NCBI GenBank assembly: GCA_009837445.1 | Contig: VXTM01000007.1 | Span: forward strand, 1 to 64,000 | Direction of reading: 5' to 3' | DNA length: 64,000 bases | From: Acidimicrobiaceae bacterium | Lineage (GTDB): Bacteria > Actinomycetota > Acidimicrobiia > Acidimicrobiales > Aldehydirespiratoraceae | In this document: positions 49,328 to 59,687 of the stretch, piece by piece | Layout: each line of letters opens with the position of its first letter | Position numbering within the stretch: the stretch's first letter is position 1 | Made by a program: the position numbers and the translations under genes | The notes under the pieces: model-generated | What the model saw: only the letters and a program-made list of their open reading frames with translations | The model's database searches: none | What the model was told of the DNA's origin: nothing

Positions 49328-50335
49328 ATGAGCGCGACCGGTGGAGACGGCCGCACCGAGCGCCTGCTGGAGGTCAAGGACCTGACCGTCGGGTTCCCCA
49401 CCCGCGACGGCACGGTGCTGGGCGTGGACGGCCTGACCCTCAACGTCGGCTCCCACGAGCGCCTCGGCGTGGTGGGCGAGTCGGGCTCGGGCAAGAGCGT
49501 CATGGGCCTGGCCATCCTGGGCATGGTCCTGCCGCCGGGCCGCATCATGGGGGGCTCGGTGCGCTGGAAGGGCGAGAACGTGCTTGACGAGGCGGTGGCC
49601 AACCGGGTGCGGGGCCGGGAGATCGCCATGATCTTCCAGGACCCGATGGTGTCGCTCAACCCGCTCAAGACGGTGGGCGCGCAGCTGCGGGAGCTGCTGC
49701 AGCGCAGGGTCGGGCTGCAGGGGAGCGCCATCAAGCAGCGCTCGCTGGAGCTGCTCGACATGGTCGGGATCGCCAACCCCGGCGACCGGCTCAAGTCCTA
49801 CGCGTTCGAGCTGTCGGGAGGCATGCGCCAGCGGGTGATGATCGCCACCGCCCTGGCCTGCGATCCGACGCTGCTGATCGCGGACGAGCCCACTACCGGG
49901 CTCGACGTGACCATCCAGGACCAGATCCTCACCCTGCTGCACAACCTGTCCACCGAGCTCGGCGTGTCGGTGCTGATGATCACCCACGACCTGGGGGTGG
50001 TGGCCCAGTTCTGCGACCGGGTGCAGGTGATGTACGCGGGCCGCATCGTGGAGCGGGCCCCCATCGCTCAGATGTTCGCCGATCCCCAGCACCCCTACTC
50101 GCTCGGCCTGCTGCAGTCGGTGCCTAGGGTGGACCAGGCCGCGGCCGAGCTGGCCGGCATACCGGGCGAGCCGCTCGACCGGGCCCAGTTCCCGCCGGGC
50201 TGCGCTTTCGAGCCCCGCTGCGGCGAGGCGCACGACACCTGCCGGGGGGCGCCGCCGCCGCTGGTCAAGATCGCCGAGCGGCGCTGGGTGGCCTGCTACA
50301 ACCGCCCCGGGGAGGCCGGGGAGACGTCGACATGA
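49328..50335 (+). CDS. ABC transporter ATP-binding protein (DppD-like)
   Basis: [45 protein letters not shown]. Confidence 0.92.
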   Translation: MSATGGDGRTERLLEVKDLTVGFPTRDGTVLGVDGLTLNVGSHERLGVVGESGSGKSVMGLAILGMVLPPGRIMGGSVRWKGENVLDEAVANRVRGREIAMIFQDPMVSLNPLKTVGAQLRELLQRRVGLQGSAIKQRSLELLDMVGIANPGDRLKSYAFELSGGMRQRVMIATALACDPTLLIADEPTTGLDVTIQDQILTLLHNLSTELGVSVLMITHDLGVVAQFCDRVQVMYAGRIVERAPIAQMFADPQHPYSLGLLQSVPRVDQAAAELAGIPGEPLDRAQFPPGCAFEPRCGEAHDTCRGAPPPLVKIAERRWVACYNRPGEAGETST

Positions 50336-51297
50336 ACGAGCCGGTTGTGCCGCTGGTCGAGAGCCGCGACGTCAGCGTCCACTTCAGCCGCTGGGTGGGC
50401 AGCCGCCGGCGGACGGTGTACGCGTTGGACGACTTCAGCATCGCGGTGGCGCCCGGCGAGACCGTCGGCCTGGTGGGCGAGTCGGGCTGCGGCAAGTCCA
50501 CCGCGGGCCGGGCTCTGCTCGGGGCGGTGAAGCTCACCAAGGGCCAGGTGCTCTTCGAGGGCAAGGACGTGACCAACCTGAGCCGGCGCAACTGGCGGGC
50601 CATGCGCAAGCAGGTCCAGATGATCTTCCAGGACCCCTACTCGGCGCTCAACCCCAAGATCAAGATCCGCGACAGCATCGCCGAGCCGTTCCTGGTGCAC
50701 ACCCGCAAACGGGGCGCGGAGCTGGACGCGGCGGTGGGCGAGCTGCTGGAGATGGTGGGCATGACCGCCAGCGCGGCCGACAAGTACCCGCACGCCTTCT
50801 CCGGCGGCCAGCGCCAGCGCATCGTGATCGCCCGGGCCCTGGCTCTGCATCCCGGGTTCGTGGTGGCCGACGAGGCCACCGCCGCCCTCGACGTGTCGAT
50901 CCAGGCCCAGATCGTCAACCTGCTGGTCGAGCTCAAGGAGAGCGTCGGCCTGTCCTACCTGTTCATCTCCCACAACCTGGCGGTGGTGCGCCACGTTTCG
51001 GACCGGGTGGCCATCATGTACCTGGGTCACCTGATGGAGATCGGCAGCCACCACGACATCTACGAGAACCCGACCCATCCCTACTCCCAGGCCCTGCTCT
51101 CGGCGGTGCCGGTGCCAGACCCCACCACCCGGGGCGACCACGAGCCCCTCAAGGGCGACCTTCCCAGCCCGATGGACCCGCCCAAGGGCTGCCGGTTCAA
51201 CACCCGCTGCCCGCTGGCGGTGGAGCAGTGCTTCGAGGAGCGCCCGCCGCTGCGGGAGCGCTCCAGCGGCCACCTGGTGGCCTGCTGGGTGAATTGA
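50332..51297 (+). CDS. ABC transporter ATP-binding protein (DppF-like)
   Basis: GESGCGKST; FSGGQRQRIVIARALALHPGFVVADEATAALDVSIQ. Confidence 0.92.
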   Translation: MNEPVVPLVESRDVSVHFSRWVGSRRRTVYALDDFSIAVAPGETVGLVGESGCGKSTAGRALLGAVKLTKGQVLFEGKDVTNLSRRNWRAMRKQVQMIFQDPYSALNPKIKIRDSIAEPFLVHTRKRGAELDAAVGELLEMVGMTASAADKYPHAFSGGQRQRIVIARALALHPGFVVADEATAALDVSIQAQIVNLLVELKESVGLSYLFISHNLAVVRHVSDRVAIMYLGHLMEIGSHHDIYENPTHPYSQALLSAVPVPDPTTRGDHEPLKGDLPSPMDPPKGCRFNTRCPLAVEQCFEERPPLRERSSGHLVACWVN

Positions 51298-52469
51298 GCG
51301 AACCCGCGGCCAGCGGCCGTATGACGCCGCGCCAGGCGACCTTCGCGTACCTGTTCACGCTGTACTTCATCCTCGGCGGGGCCGAGACGATGATGTCGCC
51401 GCTGTTCCCGCTGGTGCAGCCCGACCTCAACATCAGCGAGAGCAACCTGGCCGCCATCCTGGCCGCGGTCTCGGCCGGCATCGCCTCGTTCAACATCCTC
51501 GGCGGCATCAGCAGCCGCTGGCTCACCGACCGGTCGCTGGTCCGGGCCTCGGCGGTGGCCCTGGCGGCCGGGATGGCGCTTTCGGCCGCGGCCGAGACGT
51601 TCTGGGTGCTGATCATCGGCCAGACCCTGCTGGGCGTTGCGTTCGGGATTTACTTCCCGCCGGGACTGGCCAGCGTGGCCCGCATGTACCGGGGAGCGGA
51701 AGGCAAGGCCATCGCGGTGTGGGGCCAGGCCTACTCGTTCGGCCTGGCCGCAGCCGCACTGAGCGTGTTCGCCGGGGAGGGCTGGCGCTGGGTGTTCGCC
51801 GGTTGCGCGATCCCCCCGTTGCTGGCCATCGTCTACGTGCCGCGATGGGTGGAAGCCGAACGGGACCCGGCGCCGGTGCCGTGGCTGGCCCAGCTCGTCC
51901 AGAACGCCCGCAAGCTGAATTACCGGCTGGCCTTCATGGCCAGCTTCGGCGGGGTGTCCATGCACTTCGTGGTGATCGGCTTCTCGCCGACATTTTTTGA
52001 GTCCCGGGGGGTGAACCTGTGGCTGGTGGGCGTGCTGCTGGCCGCGGGCCGGATCCTGTCGGCCCCGGTGAAGCTGGTGGGCGGGGCGCTGTACGACCGG
52101 CACGGAGGACCGTGGACGGCCAGGCTGATGACCACGACGACCTTCGCCTTCGGCCTGCCTCTGCTGCTGGCCCCGGCCAACGTGGGGGTGTGGATGCTGG
52201 TGCCGTTCGTGGGGATGGCGGTGTCGGTGCTGCCGGTGGCCAACGCCATGCTGGTGGCGGCCCTGCCGCCCCAGTCGGGCTGGGGGATCGGCACGTTCCG
52301 GGCCGCCCTGCTGGGCTCGGCCGCACTGCTGTCGGCGATCGTCAGCGGCCTGCTGACACTAGGAGCGCCGCTGCGGGTCCTGATGCTTATCTCGCTGGTC
52401 CTGCCCGCCCTGGTAGCCGCAGCCATGCACCGCGCCGTGGAGCCTGGGGCAACGGCCGGTCCGGGCTAG
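51294..52469 (+). CDS. MFS transporter
   Basis: Multi-TM ORF; TTG start overlapping the upstream stop or ATG at about 51321. Confidence 0.82.
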   Translation: MSEPAASGRMTPRQATFAYLFTLYFILGGAETMMSPLFPLVQPDLNISESNLAAILAAVSAGIASFNILGGISSRWLTDRSLVRASAVALAAGMALSAAAETFWVLIIGQTLLGVAFGIYFPPGLASVARMYRGAEGKAIAVWGQAYSFGLAAAALSVFAGEGWRWVFAGCAIPPLLAIVYVPRWVEAERDPAPVPWLAQLVQNARKLNYRLAFMASFGGVSMHFVVIGFSPTFFESRGVNLWLVGVLLAAGRILSAPVKLVGGALYDRHGGPWTARLMTTTTFAFGLPLLLAPANVGVWMLVPFVGMAVSVLPVANAMLVAALPPQSGWGIGTFRAALLGSAALLSAIVSGLLTLGAPLRVLMLISLVLPALVAAAMHRAVEPGATAGPG

Positions 52470-52951
52470 GCGGGCACCGGGCAGGCGGAGAGCTTGTAGG
52501 TGTTGAGGCGCTTGCGCAGGGTGTAGAGCAGCAGCCCGACCGCCAGCAGGCCGATGAAGGGCTGCACCGGAGCCCACCACGACAGGGCGCCCGACACGCC
52601 CACCAGGGCCACCACCGCCTGGTTGCAGACCGGGCAGCCCACCGCCAGGAACGACACGAACCCGCCCCAGATCGTGCGGGTGCCCTGGCGGTCGACGGTC
52701 ACGGCCAGCTCCTCCGACACGGCCGTGTCGACCGGATCGGCCGGCTCGGGGCGGATGGCGAAGATCAGCCCGATCAGCGCGGAGGTGACGGCCAGGATCA
52801 CGTAGTCGATCCAGCGCACCTCCACAGGCCGGCCGAAGATCGGAGTATCGATCAGGTCCGACGGCACCGCGATCAGCACCGCGGCCACCCCGGCGAACAG
52901 CACAGCCCGAGGCCACGTCGCCCGGGGCAACTCCAGCAACTCGCGGATCAC
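52466..52951 (-). CDS. Membrane protein with GCPVCN motif
   Basis: Several hydrophobic segments; FLAVGCPVCNQAVVALVGVSGA. Confidence 0.65.
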   Translation of the reverse strand: MIRELLELPRATWPRAVLFAGVAAVLIAVPSDLIDTPIFGRPVEVRWIDYVILAVTSALIGLIFAIRPEPADPVDTAVSEELAVTVDRQGTRTIWGGFVSFLAVGCPVCNQAVVALVGVSGALSWWAPVQPFIGLLAVGLLLYTLRKRLNTYKLSACPVPA

Positions 52952-53032
52952 GCCTGAGACGCTACCCGCCCCGAAATTGATGACGAAACCGCCCGTGCAG
53001 GGCCCACAATCCGCATCAATTTCGGACGAGCG

Positions 53033-53449
53033 CTAGGTGACTTTGTCTATTACCCGGAAGGCGTAGTCGCGCTGCTCGTCCCCGAGGGTGGCCCGCACCC
53101 GGTAGCCGCCGGCCTTCGGGAACTGGACTATGCCGGTCACCACCAGGGGCGAGCGGCTGTCAGTGCCGGGCACCTTGCCGGGAGGGCGCCCGACCTCGAT
53201 GTTGGCCTTGGCCTCCATCAGCTTGTGATGGCCGTCCTCGTCCTCGACGCGGATCAGCATCTCGTGGCGCTGGTTGGTCTCCGACCACGGGACCAGTACC
53301 GACAAGGCAATGGAGAAGTGCTGGGGGCGGGGCTTCTTGCCCTCCTTGTAGGCCCGGGTGACCCGGTCCCACCCGGCGCCGCTCAGGTACAGCAGCCCGT
53401 TCTGCACCTCGGCGTGGTTCGCAAGGGTCAACATCTCGATCTCAGGCAC
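53033..53449 (-). CDS. Conserved hypothetical protein
   Basis: VPEIEMLTLANHAEVQNGLLYLSGAGWDRVTRA; upstream extension of the ORF lies in the repeat. Confidence 0.6.
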   Translation of the reverse strand: MPEIEMLTLANHAEVQNGLLYLSGAGWDRVTRAYKEGKKPRPQHFSIALSVLVPWSETNQRHEMLIRVEDEDGHHKLMEAKANIEVGRPPGKVPGTDSRSPLVVTGIVQFPKAGGYRVRATLGDEQRDYAFRVIDKVT

Positions 53450-53502
53450 CGCCCGCAGTCTAAGCAACCATCTTGAGGCGCTGATCCCCGGCGAACGGTC
53501 GT

Positions 53503-53740
53503 CCCGGCGAACGGAGGGCGCTTTCACCGAGCTCCGACGTGGCCTCACCGGGCTTCGCCCTAAGATTCGGCCAGTCGGACTCGGTGCGCCCCCTCCGCCC
53601 GCCTATTTGGTCGCGTCGGCGCCGCGGTCCCGCCGCTTCTTGCTAGGCCGGGGGGTGGCGGCGAGTCAGATGACCGACGAATAGGGCGAAGCCCGTGTCG
53701 GTCATCTCGGCTCGGCGACAGGACCCGCCGGCCGGGAGGG
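53503..53740 (+). repeat. Structured intergenic repeat family A, copy 1
   Basis: Near-identical to 56429-56666 and 62972-63200. Confidence 0.9.
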
Positions 53741-53744
53741 TCGT

Positions 53745-55292
53745 CTATTGGTCGTTGGGTGGGGTTAGGCCTAGGCGGTCGGCTAGGCCTATGCGCTGGA
53801 GCTTGCCGGTGGGGCCCTTGGGGAGTTCGTCGAGCACGAGTATCCGGCGGGGCACCTTGAACGCGGCCAGCGACTTCGACAGGAACCGGCGCAGCTCGCG
53901 CTCGTCGACGTCGGCTCCGTCGACGGCCACCACCGCGGCGGCCACCTCCTCGCCCAGTTTGGGATGGGGCACGGCGAACGTCACCGCCTGGGCGACCGAC
54001 GGGTGGCGCAGCAGGGCCTCGTCCACCTCCAGCGGGGACACCTTCTCGCCGCCCCGGTTGATCTGCTCCTTGAGCCTCCCGGTGAGGAACAGGTAGCCGT
54101 CGTCGTCGAGGTAGCCCTCGTCGCCCGTGCGGAACCAGCCGTCGGTGAAGGCGGCTTCGTTGGCGTCGGGGTTGTTCTCGTAGCCGTCGATCACCGTCGG
54201 GCCCTTGATGGACACCTCGCCCCGCTCCCCCGGCGCCAGGACCCGGTTGTCGCGGTCGAGCACGGCCACCTCGATGCCGGTGGCAACGCCGACCGACCTC
54301 GGCTTGGCCACCGCCGGCGGCAACGGGTTGGCGCACATCTGGTGGGTGGCCTCGGTCATGCCGTAGGCCTCGATCACCGGCGCGGCGAACAGCTCGCCCA
54401 GCTCCTGCAGCACCGGCTCGGGCAGCGACGCCGACGAGGAGCGCACGAACCGCAGGGCCGCGGCCCGGGCCGCGTCCCGGTGACGGGACGACCGTGCGAT
54501 CACCATCTGGTGCATGGTCGGCACCGCGGTGAAGTAGGTCGGGCGCAGCTCGGAGAGCTGGGCGAAGAACCGGAAGGCGTCGAAGCCCTCAGTGCAGGCC
54601 ACCGAGCCGCCGGCCGACAGCGGGGCCAGCAGCCCGGCCAGCAGCCCGTGAATGTGGAACAGCGGCATCACCTGCAACGACCGGTCAGCAGCGGTGAGAG
54701 CCAGCGACTCGGCAATGCCGCAAGCGGAGCGGGCCAGGTTCCGTTGGCGCAGCGGCACGATCTTGGGCCTAGACGTGGTCCCGGAGGTGTGCAGAACCAG
54801 GGCCACGTCGTCGGGGGACGGCCCGTTCGAAGCCGAGGGCTCGGGGGCAGGCGAGGAGGCGATCAGGTCGATCAAGCCCGAGCCGCCTGAAGCCGAACCG
54901 GTCAGCGCCACCGGCAGCACCCCGGCGTCGGCGGAGCGGGCTGCGTCGCGGGCATCCGAGCCAGACTCGTCGGGGCGGGTGATGAGCGCCCTAGCGCCCA
55001 GGTCGTCGAGGTAGAAGCGCAGCTCCTCGGTGCGGTACTTGGGGTTGAGCGGTGCGGCGCAGCCGGCGCAGGCCGCGGCCAGGAAGGCGATGGCCATCTC
55101 CGGACCGTTGGGAACCACGATGGCGATGCGGTCGTCGGCTCGCAGCCCCAGAGCCCTCAGCCGGCCGGCGAGCCGGTCCACCTCGGCTCGCAGCCCGCCG
55201 TGGGTGAGCACCGCGCCGTCAGGGGTGACGATGGCCGGGTCACGGTCGGCCCCCGCGTCGAGCAGGCCTCGCAGAGTCGCCGGATGAGTCAT
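53745..55292 (-). CDS. AMP-dependent synthetase/acyl-CoA ligase
   Basis: LVLHTSGTTSRPKIVPL; AYGMTEATHQM; WFRTGDEGYLDDDGYLFLTGRLKEQINRGGEKVSPLEVD. Confidence 0.9.
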   Translation of the reverse strand: MTHPATLRGLLDAGADRDPAIVTPDGAVLTHGGLRAEVDRLAGRLRALGLRADDRIAIVVPNGPEMAIAFLAAACAGCAAPLNPKYRTEELRFYLDDLGARALITRPDESGSDARDAARSADAGVLPVALTGSASGGSGLIDLIASSPAPEPSASNGPSPDDVALVLHTSGTTSRPKIVPLRQRNLARSACGIAESLALTAADRSLQVMPLFHIHGLLAGLLAPLSAGGSVACTEGFDAFRFFAQLSELRPTYFTAVPTMHQMVIARSSRHRDAARAAALRFVRSSSASLPEPVLQELGELFAAPVIEAYGMTEATHQMCANPLPPAVAKPRSVGVATGIEVAVLDRDNRVLAPGERGEVSIKGPTVIDGYENNPDANEAAFTDGWFRTGDEGYLDDDGYLFLTGRLKEQINRGGEKVSPLEVDEALLRHPSVAQAVTFAVPHPKLGEEVAAAVVAVDGADVDERELRRFLSKSLAAFKVPRRILVLDELPKGPTGKLQRIGLADRLGLTPPNDQ

Positions 55293-56272
55293 GTGCCCGA
55301 GGCCAGGCGGTGGTTGAGCAGGGAGGTGAGACCGTAGACGGTGCTGATGGCGGGGGTGGGCACGCCGGTCAGCTCACCAAGCTCGACGAACACGCCGACC
55401 AGCGGATCGAGCTCCAGGGGGCGACCAGCCTCCGCGTCCTGGAGCATCGACGTCTTGTGCTCGCCGACGGCCTCGGCGCCATCGATGCGACGCTCGACGC
55501 TGATCCGGATGCTCACCCCTAGAGCCTCCGCGATCTGGCCGGCCTCGGTCATCATCTGCGCGGCCAGGCTCCGGGTGGCCGGCGTGCGGCAGATCCCGGC
55601 CAGCGTCGCGCCGGTCAGGGCGCTGATCGGGTTGAAGGCCAGGTTCCCCCAGGCCTTCACCCACAGGACGGACCGGATGTCGGTCAGAACCCGGGACTTG
55701 AACCCGGCCGACGCCAGAGCGCCGGCCAGCTCCCTCGCCCGGTTGGACTTGGTGCCGTCGAGTTCGCCCACCGGGAAGCGGTCGCCCTCGACGTGGGTGA
55801 TCACGCCGGGTGCGGTCTTCTCCGCGGCCGGGTAGGCGATGCAGGCCACGATCCGTTCCGCCTCCACCGCGGCCGCGATGGCGCCGTCGGGGTCCAGCGA
55901 CTCGAGCCGGCGCCCGTCGTGGGGGCCGCCGTGGCGCTCGAAGTACCACCACCCGATGCCGTTCTGGACCGGCACGACCGTGGTGTGCTCGTCGAACAAT
56001 GCCCCGAGCTGGTGGGCGACCGCCGCGATCTGGTGGGCCTTGAGGGCCAGGATCACGGTGTCGTGGGTCCCCAGGGCCCCGAAGTCGTCCGACGCCTCGA
56101 TGTTGGCCGCCACCGTCGTGGACCCGTCCAACTCCACCAGCCTCAGCCCGTGTTGCCGGATGGCGTCGAGGTGGTCGCCCCGGGCGATGACGCTCACGTC
56201 GTGATTGTCGGCCGACAGGCGGGCGGCCAGCATTCCGCCGATGGCTCCCGCGCCCACCACACAAATCCGCAC
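55289..56272 (-). CDS. Ketopantoate reductase (PanE/ApbA)-family protein
   Basis: VRICVVGAGAIGGMLAARLSADNHDVSVIARG; KAWGNLAFNPISALTGATL. Confidence 0.88.
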   Translation of the reverse strand: MRICVVGAGAIGGMLAARLSADNHDVSVIARGDHLDAIRQHGLRLVELDGSTTVAANIEASDDFGALGTHDTVILALKAHQIAAVAHQLGALFDEHTTVVPVQNGIGWWYFERHGGPHDGRRLESLDPDGAIAAAVEAERIVACIAYPAAEKTAPGVITHVEGDRFPVGELDGTKSNRARELAGALASAGFKSRVLTDIRSVLWVKAWGNLAFNPISALTGATLAGICRTPATRSLAAQMMTEAGQIAEALGVSIRISVERRIDGAEAVGEHKTSMLQDAEAGRPLELDPLVGVFVELGELTGVPTPAISTVYGLTSLLNHRLASGT

Positions 56273-56302
56273 GGCGACAGTGTGCCAGCGCCGCAACGCC
56301 AA

Positions 56303-56314
56303 GCGGTATACCGC
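56303..56314. promoter_or_regulatory. GTATAC palindrome upstream of ketopantoate reductase-like gene
   Basis: GCGGTATACCGC, perfect 12-bp palindrome. Confidence 0.65.
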
Positions 56315-56428
56315 CTCCCGGCGGCACGCGTTGGTGCCGAGACCCGGGGGGAAGGCCTCGGCACCAATTGGGGGCTGGAGTGATCCTCAGGATCGCATTC
56401 GCTGGTAAGAGATCCGCGAGAACTGTCC

Positions 56429-56666
56429 CCCGGCGAACGGAGGGGGCTGTCACCGAGCTCCGACGTGGCCTCACCGGGCTTCGCCCTAAGATTCGGCCAG
56501 TCGGACTCGGTGCGCCCCCTCCGCCCGCCTATTTGGTCGCGTCGGCGCCGCGGTCCCGCCGCTTCTTGCTAGGCCGGGGGGTGGCGGCGAGTCAGATGAC
56601 CGACGAATAGGGCGAAGCCCGTGTCGGTCATCTCGGCTCGGCGACAGGACCCGCCGGCCGGGAGGG
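56429..56666 (+). repeat. Structured intergenic repeat family A, copy 2
   Basis: See copy 1. Confidence 0.9.
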
Positions 56667-56680
56667 GCGATCAGCGGCGG

Positions 56681-58075
56681 TTAGATGACTGGCCAGCGGG
56701 GTTGGGCGTATTGGGATAGGCCGGTGCGGTCGGCGGCGGCTTTGGCGGCTTCGCGGCCTCGGGCCATGATGGCTCGGGCGTCTAGGTTCACGAACTCGCC
56801 GGACTCGACGATCACCTTGCCGTCGATGACGACGGTGTCGACCGAGTCGCCGCTGACTCCGTGGCCCAGGTTCGACAGCGGGTTGTGCAGCGGCACCCAC
56901 TCGGGCCGGTCGAGGTCGAACAGCAGGAGGTCGGCCCGCTTGCCCGGTTCCAGCGAGCCGACCTCGTCGTCCCACAGCACCGAGCGGGCACCGTCGATGG
57001 TGAGGTGCTCCAGGATGGTCTCGGCCGGCATCAGCGAGGCGTCCTCGAAGATGTCGCGGTACACCCGGAAGTACTGGGCGATCCGCAGGATGTCGGTGGT
57101 GTGCGAGCAGGCGCCGATATCGGTGCCCACCCCAACGGTCACCCCCCGCTCCAGCAGCTTCAGGTGGGTGGCCCGCTGGAGGCCGCCCCAGCCGAACACC
57201 GCGCTGGCGGTGGGGCACATCGACACCTTCACGTCGCGCTCGGCCAGCAGGTCGCACTCGTCGTCGGTGAGGAAGTGGCAGTGCACGAGCTGCACGTTGG
57301 GGCCGAGGACGCGGTTGCGCTCGTAGCGGGCGATGGGGCGCTCACCGTCGAACACCCGCTGGTGGTGCTCGACGGAGTCGCGGTTGGAGATCATGTGCGA
57401 CACGATGCCGGTGCCGTGCTCGGCGGCCAGCTCGGTGACGGCCCGGCACAGGCGATCCGACACCATGCGCTCGGTGCGCAGCGAGAACCAGGGCCGGACC
57501 CGTCCGCCGGCCGCCCCCTCATGGGACTCCACGAAGTCCAGACCCTCCGCGATGGCGTCGTCGGTGGTGGAGTCGAACGTGCCCGGCATGGCCCGGCCCC
57601 CGGCCAGGTCGGTGAGCGAGCGGGACAGCACCGCCCGGCAGCCGACCTCGTCGACGGCCCGGGCCGAGTTCTCGGGGTTCTGGGAGCCCGGATCACACAG
57701 GGTGGTAGTGCCGTGGCGGACCGACTCCAGCAGCGCGCACATCGCCGCCAGATAGGCCTCCCCGTCGGTGACACCGGCCTCCATCGGGTAGCAGCGGTCG
57801 TGCAGGAACACCTTGAGGGGCACGTCGTCGCCCAGGCCCCGCACGAAGAACGGCGCCAGATGCTGGTGGTTGTCGACGAAGCCGGGCGTGACCAGCCGGC
57901 CGCGTGCGTCGATGGTGCGGGCCGCCTCCCGGTATCCGGCGGCCTCGACGCCGGCGGTGGTGCCCACCGCCTTGATCTCGCCGCCGTCGACGGCCAGAGC
58001 GCCGTCGCGCACCATGCGGCGCTCGGGATCCATGGTGATCAGCCAGTCGGCGTTGCGAACCAGCAAGTCGATCAT
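56681..58075 (-). CDS. Amidohydrolase (AtzA/TrzN/SsnA-type)
   Basis: RLVTPGFVDNHQHLAPFFVRGLGDD; VQLVHCHFLTDDE; VTVGVGTDIGACSH. Confidence 0.88.
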   Translation of the reverse strand: MIDLLVRNADWLITMDPERRMVRDGALAVDGGEIKAVGTTAGVEAAGYREAARTIDARGRLVTPGFVDNHQHLAPFFVRGLGDDVPLKVFLHDRCYPMEAGVTDGEAYLAAMCALLESVRHGTTTLCDPGSQNPENSARAVDEVGCRAVLSRSLTDLAGGRAMPGTFDSTTDDAIAEGLDFVESHEGAAGGRVRPWFSLRTERMVSDRLCRAVTELAAEHGTGIVSHMISNRDSVEHHQRVFDGERPIARYERNRVLGPNVQLVHCHFLTDDECDLLAERDVKVSMCPTASAVFGWGGLQRATHLKLLERGVTVGVGTDIGACSHTTDILRIAQYFRVYRDIFEDASLMPAETILEHLTIDGARSVLWDDEVGSLEPGKRADLLLFDLDRPEWVPLHNPLSNLGHGVSGDSVDTVVIDGKVIVESGEFVNLDARAIMARGREAAKAAADRTGLSQYAQPRWPVI

Positions 58076-58169
58076 CCGCTCAGCCTCCTCAACTTGGCGA
58101 GCCTGTTCGCCGAACTGGCAGCACTCGGTGCCCCATAGGGGGCAAATCGCTGCCAGTTCCGGGGGAGAG

Positions 58170-59117
58170 TCATTGGGACAGCCTCCTCAGCTCGTAGGCG
58201 TAGTGGCTCAGCCCGGCCTCCATGTCGAAGGTGGGCTTCCAGCCCAGCGCGGTCTCGGTGTGGGACAGGTCGAGCGGGTCGCCGGCCGACACCGCCGGCG
58301 GTTGGCCCGGGATGACCTGCACCTTCAGGTCGTCGAAGATCCGCCGGGCCGCGCCGACCAAGTCTTCGAAGGTGGTGATCGTGCCGGTCCCGATGTTGAA
58401 GACGGCCCGCTCGGGAAGGTCCACGGTGGCGGCAAGGTCCACCGCCCGGCCGACATCGAGGTCGTACACGTACTCGAAGTCCATGGTGTGCTTCTGGTCG
58501 ACGAAGGCGGCCTGGCCCTTGATGCCGGCCTGGAGCAGGGCCTGGATCTTGGACCCGAACGATCCCCCCTCGAAGTGCCCGTAGCCGTAGGCGTTGGCCG
58601 GTCGCAGGATGGCAAGCTCGAAGCCGAACTCCTTCTGGTAGCTCTCCGCGGCCAGCTCCTTCATGACCTTGGAGTTGCCGTAGGCCCGTCCCGGCCCCCG
58701 GGGCGCGTCCTCGGTGAGGGGCGCGCCCCTCGCCCGCCGCCGGTCGTACACCGCGAAGCTGCTGATGAGCACCAGCCGGCGCACCCGATTGAGCCGCACC
58801 GCCTCCAGGACGTTGATGGTGCCGGTGACATTCACCTCGAGACCGGTGTAGAGCTGGCGCGACACGCTGTCGCCGATCAGGCCGGCGGTGTGCACCACCG
58901 TTTCCGCCTTGTGGTCCCGCATAGCGCTGAGGACCGCCGACTGGTCTCGGATGTCGGCCTTCACGGTGGGAATGTCGGCCGCCACCGGTCCGAGGCGCTC
59001 ATGCAGGTAGTCGGGACGCTCCTGAAGGTCGAGGAACACGACCTGCTCGCCCCTCTGCAAGGCGCAGCGGGCGAAGGCCGTGCCCACCAGCCCGATCCCG
59101 GTCACCAGTGTGGTCAT
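58170..59117 (-). CDS. NAD-dependent epimerase/dehydratase
   Basis: TLVTGIGLVGTAFARCALQRGEQVVFLD; YGNSKVMKELAAESYQ. Confidence 0.88.
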   Translation of the reverse strand: MTTLVTGIGLVGTAFARCALQRGEQVVFLDLQERPDYLHERLGPVAADIPTVKADIRDQSAVLSAMRDHKAETVVHTAGLIGDSVSRQLYTGLEVNVTGTINVLEAVRLNRVRRLVLISSFAVYDRRRARGAPLTEDAPRGPGRAYGNSKVMKELAAESYQKEFGFELAILRPANAYGYGHFEGGSFGSKIQALLQAGIKGQAAFVDQKHTMDFEYVYDLDVGRAVDLAATVDLPERAVFNIGTGTITTFEDLVGAARRIFDDLKVQVIPGQPPAVSAGDPLDLSHTETALGWKPTFDMEAGLSHYAYELRRLSQ

Positions 59118-59593
59118 TCCTCTGACACCTCGAACTCTCCGCTGATCTCGACGGGCTGCTGGCGGGGCAGGCTGGCCATGCCGACCGCGGCCCGGGCGTG
59201 GCGGCCGCGGTCGGGGCCGAACAGCTCGAAGAACAGGTCGGAAGCGCCGTCGACGACCCTCGGCATGAGCTCGAAGTCAGGGGTGGAGTTCACCATCCCC
59301 ATCAGCCGCACCACCCTCCGGACCCGGTCTAGGTCACCCAACTCGGCCCGCAGGGTGGCCAGGATGGACAGCCCGCAGGCCTTGGCCACCTCGTAACCCT
59401 GCTCGACAGTGAGCTCGGCGCCGAGCTTGCCCCGGCGCACGATGTCCATGCCGGGATGGTGCGGACCGTGGCCCGACACGAACATCACATTGCCAACCCG
59501 GACGCAGCCCTGCCGGTTGGCGCTGGGGAACTGCCGGGGCTCGGGCAGCGTGAGCCCCATGGCGGCCAGCCGGGCCTCGATCCCGGCCGTCAC
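59114..59593 (-). CDS. RidA-family protein
   Basis: NVMFVSGHGPHHPG...GDLDRVRRVVRLMGMVNSTPDF...HARAAVGMASLPRQQPVEISGEFEV. Confidence 0.88.
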   Translation of the reverse strand: MTAGIEARLAAMGLTLPEPRQFPSANRQGCVRVGNVMFVSGHGPHHPGMDIVRRGKLGAELTVEQGYEVAKACGLSILATLRAELGDLDRVRRVVRLMGMVNSTPDFELMPRVVDGASDLFFELFGPDRGRHARAAVGMASLPRQQPVEISGEFEVSEE

Positions 59594-59597
59594 AATT

Positions 59598-59685
59598 CCC
59601 GCTCTTGTTCGCTGCGCTCACGGGCCGCTCGGGCCACGGCCTCGCCCGTATGGACCGGATTCGCCCGCCTCGTTGCTCGGCCTCT
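59598..59685 (-). repeat. Intergenic repeat family B, copy 2
   Basis: Reverse complement closely matches 16960-17048. Confidence 0.8.
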
Positions 59686-59687
59686 GG

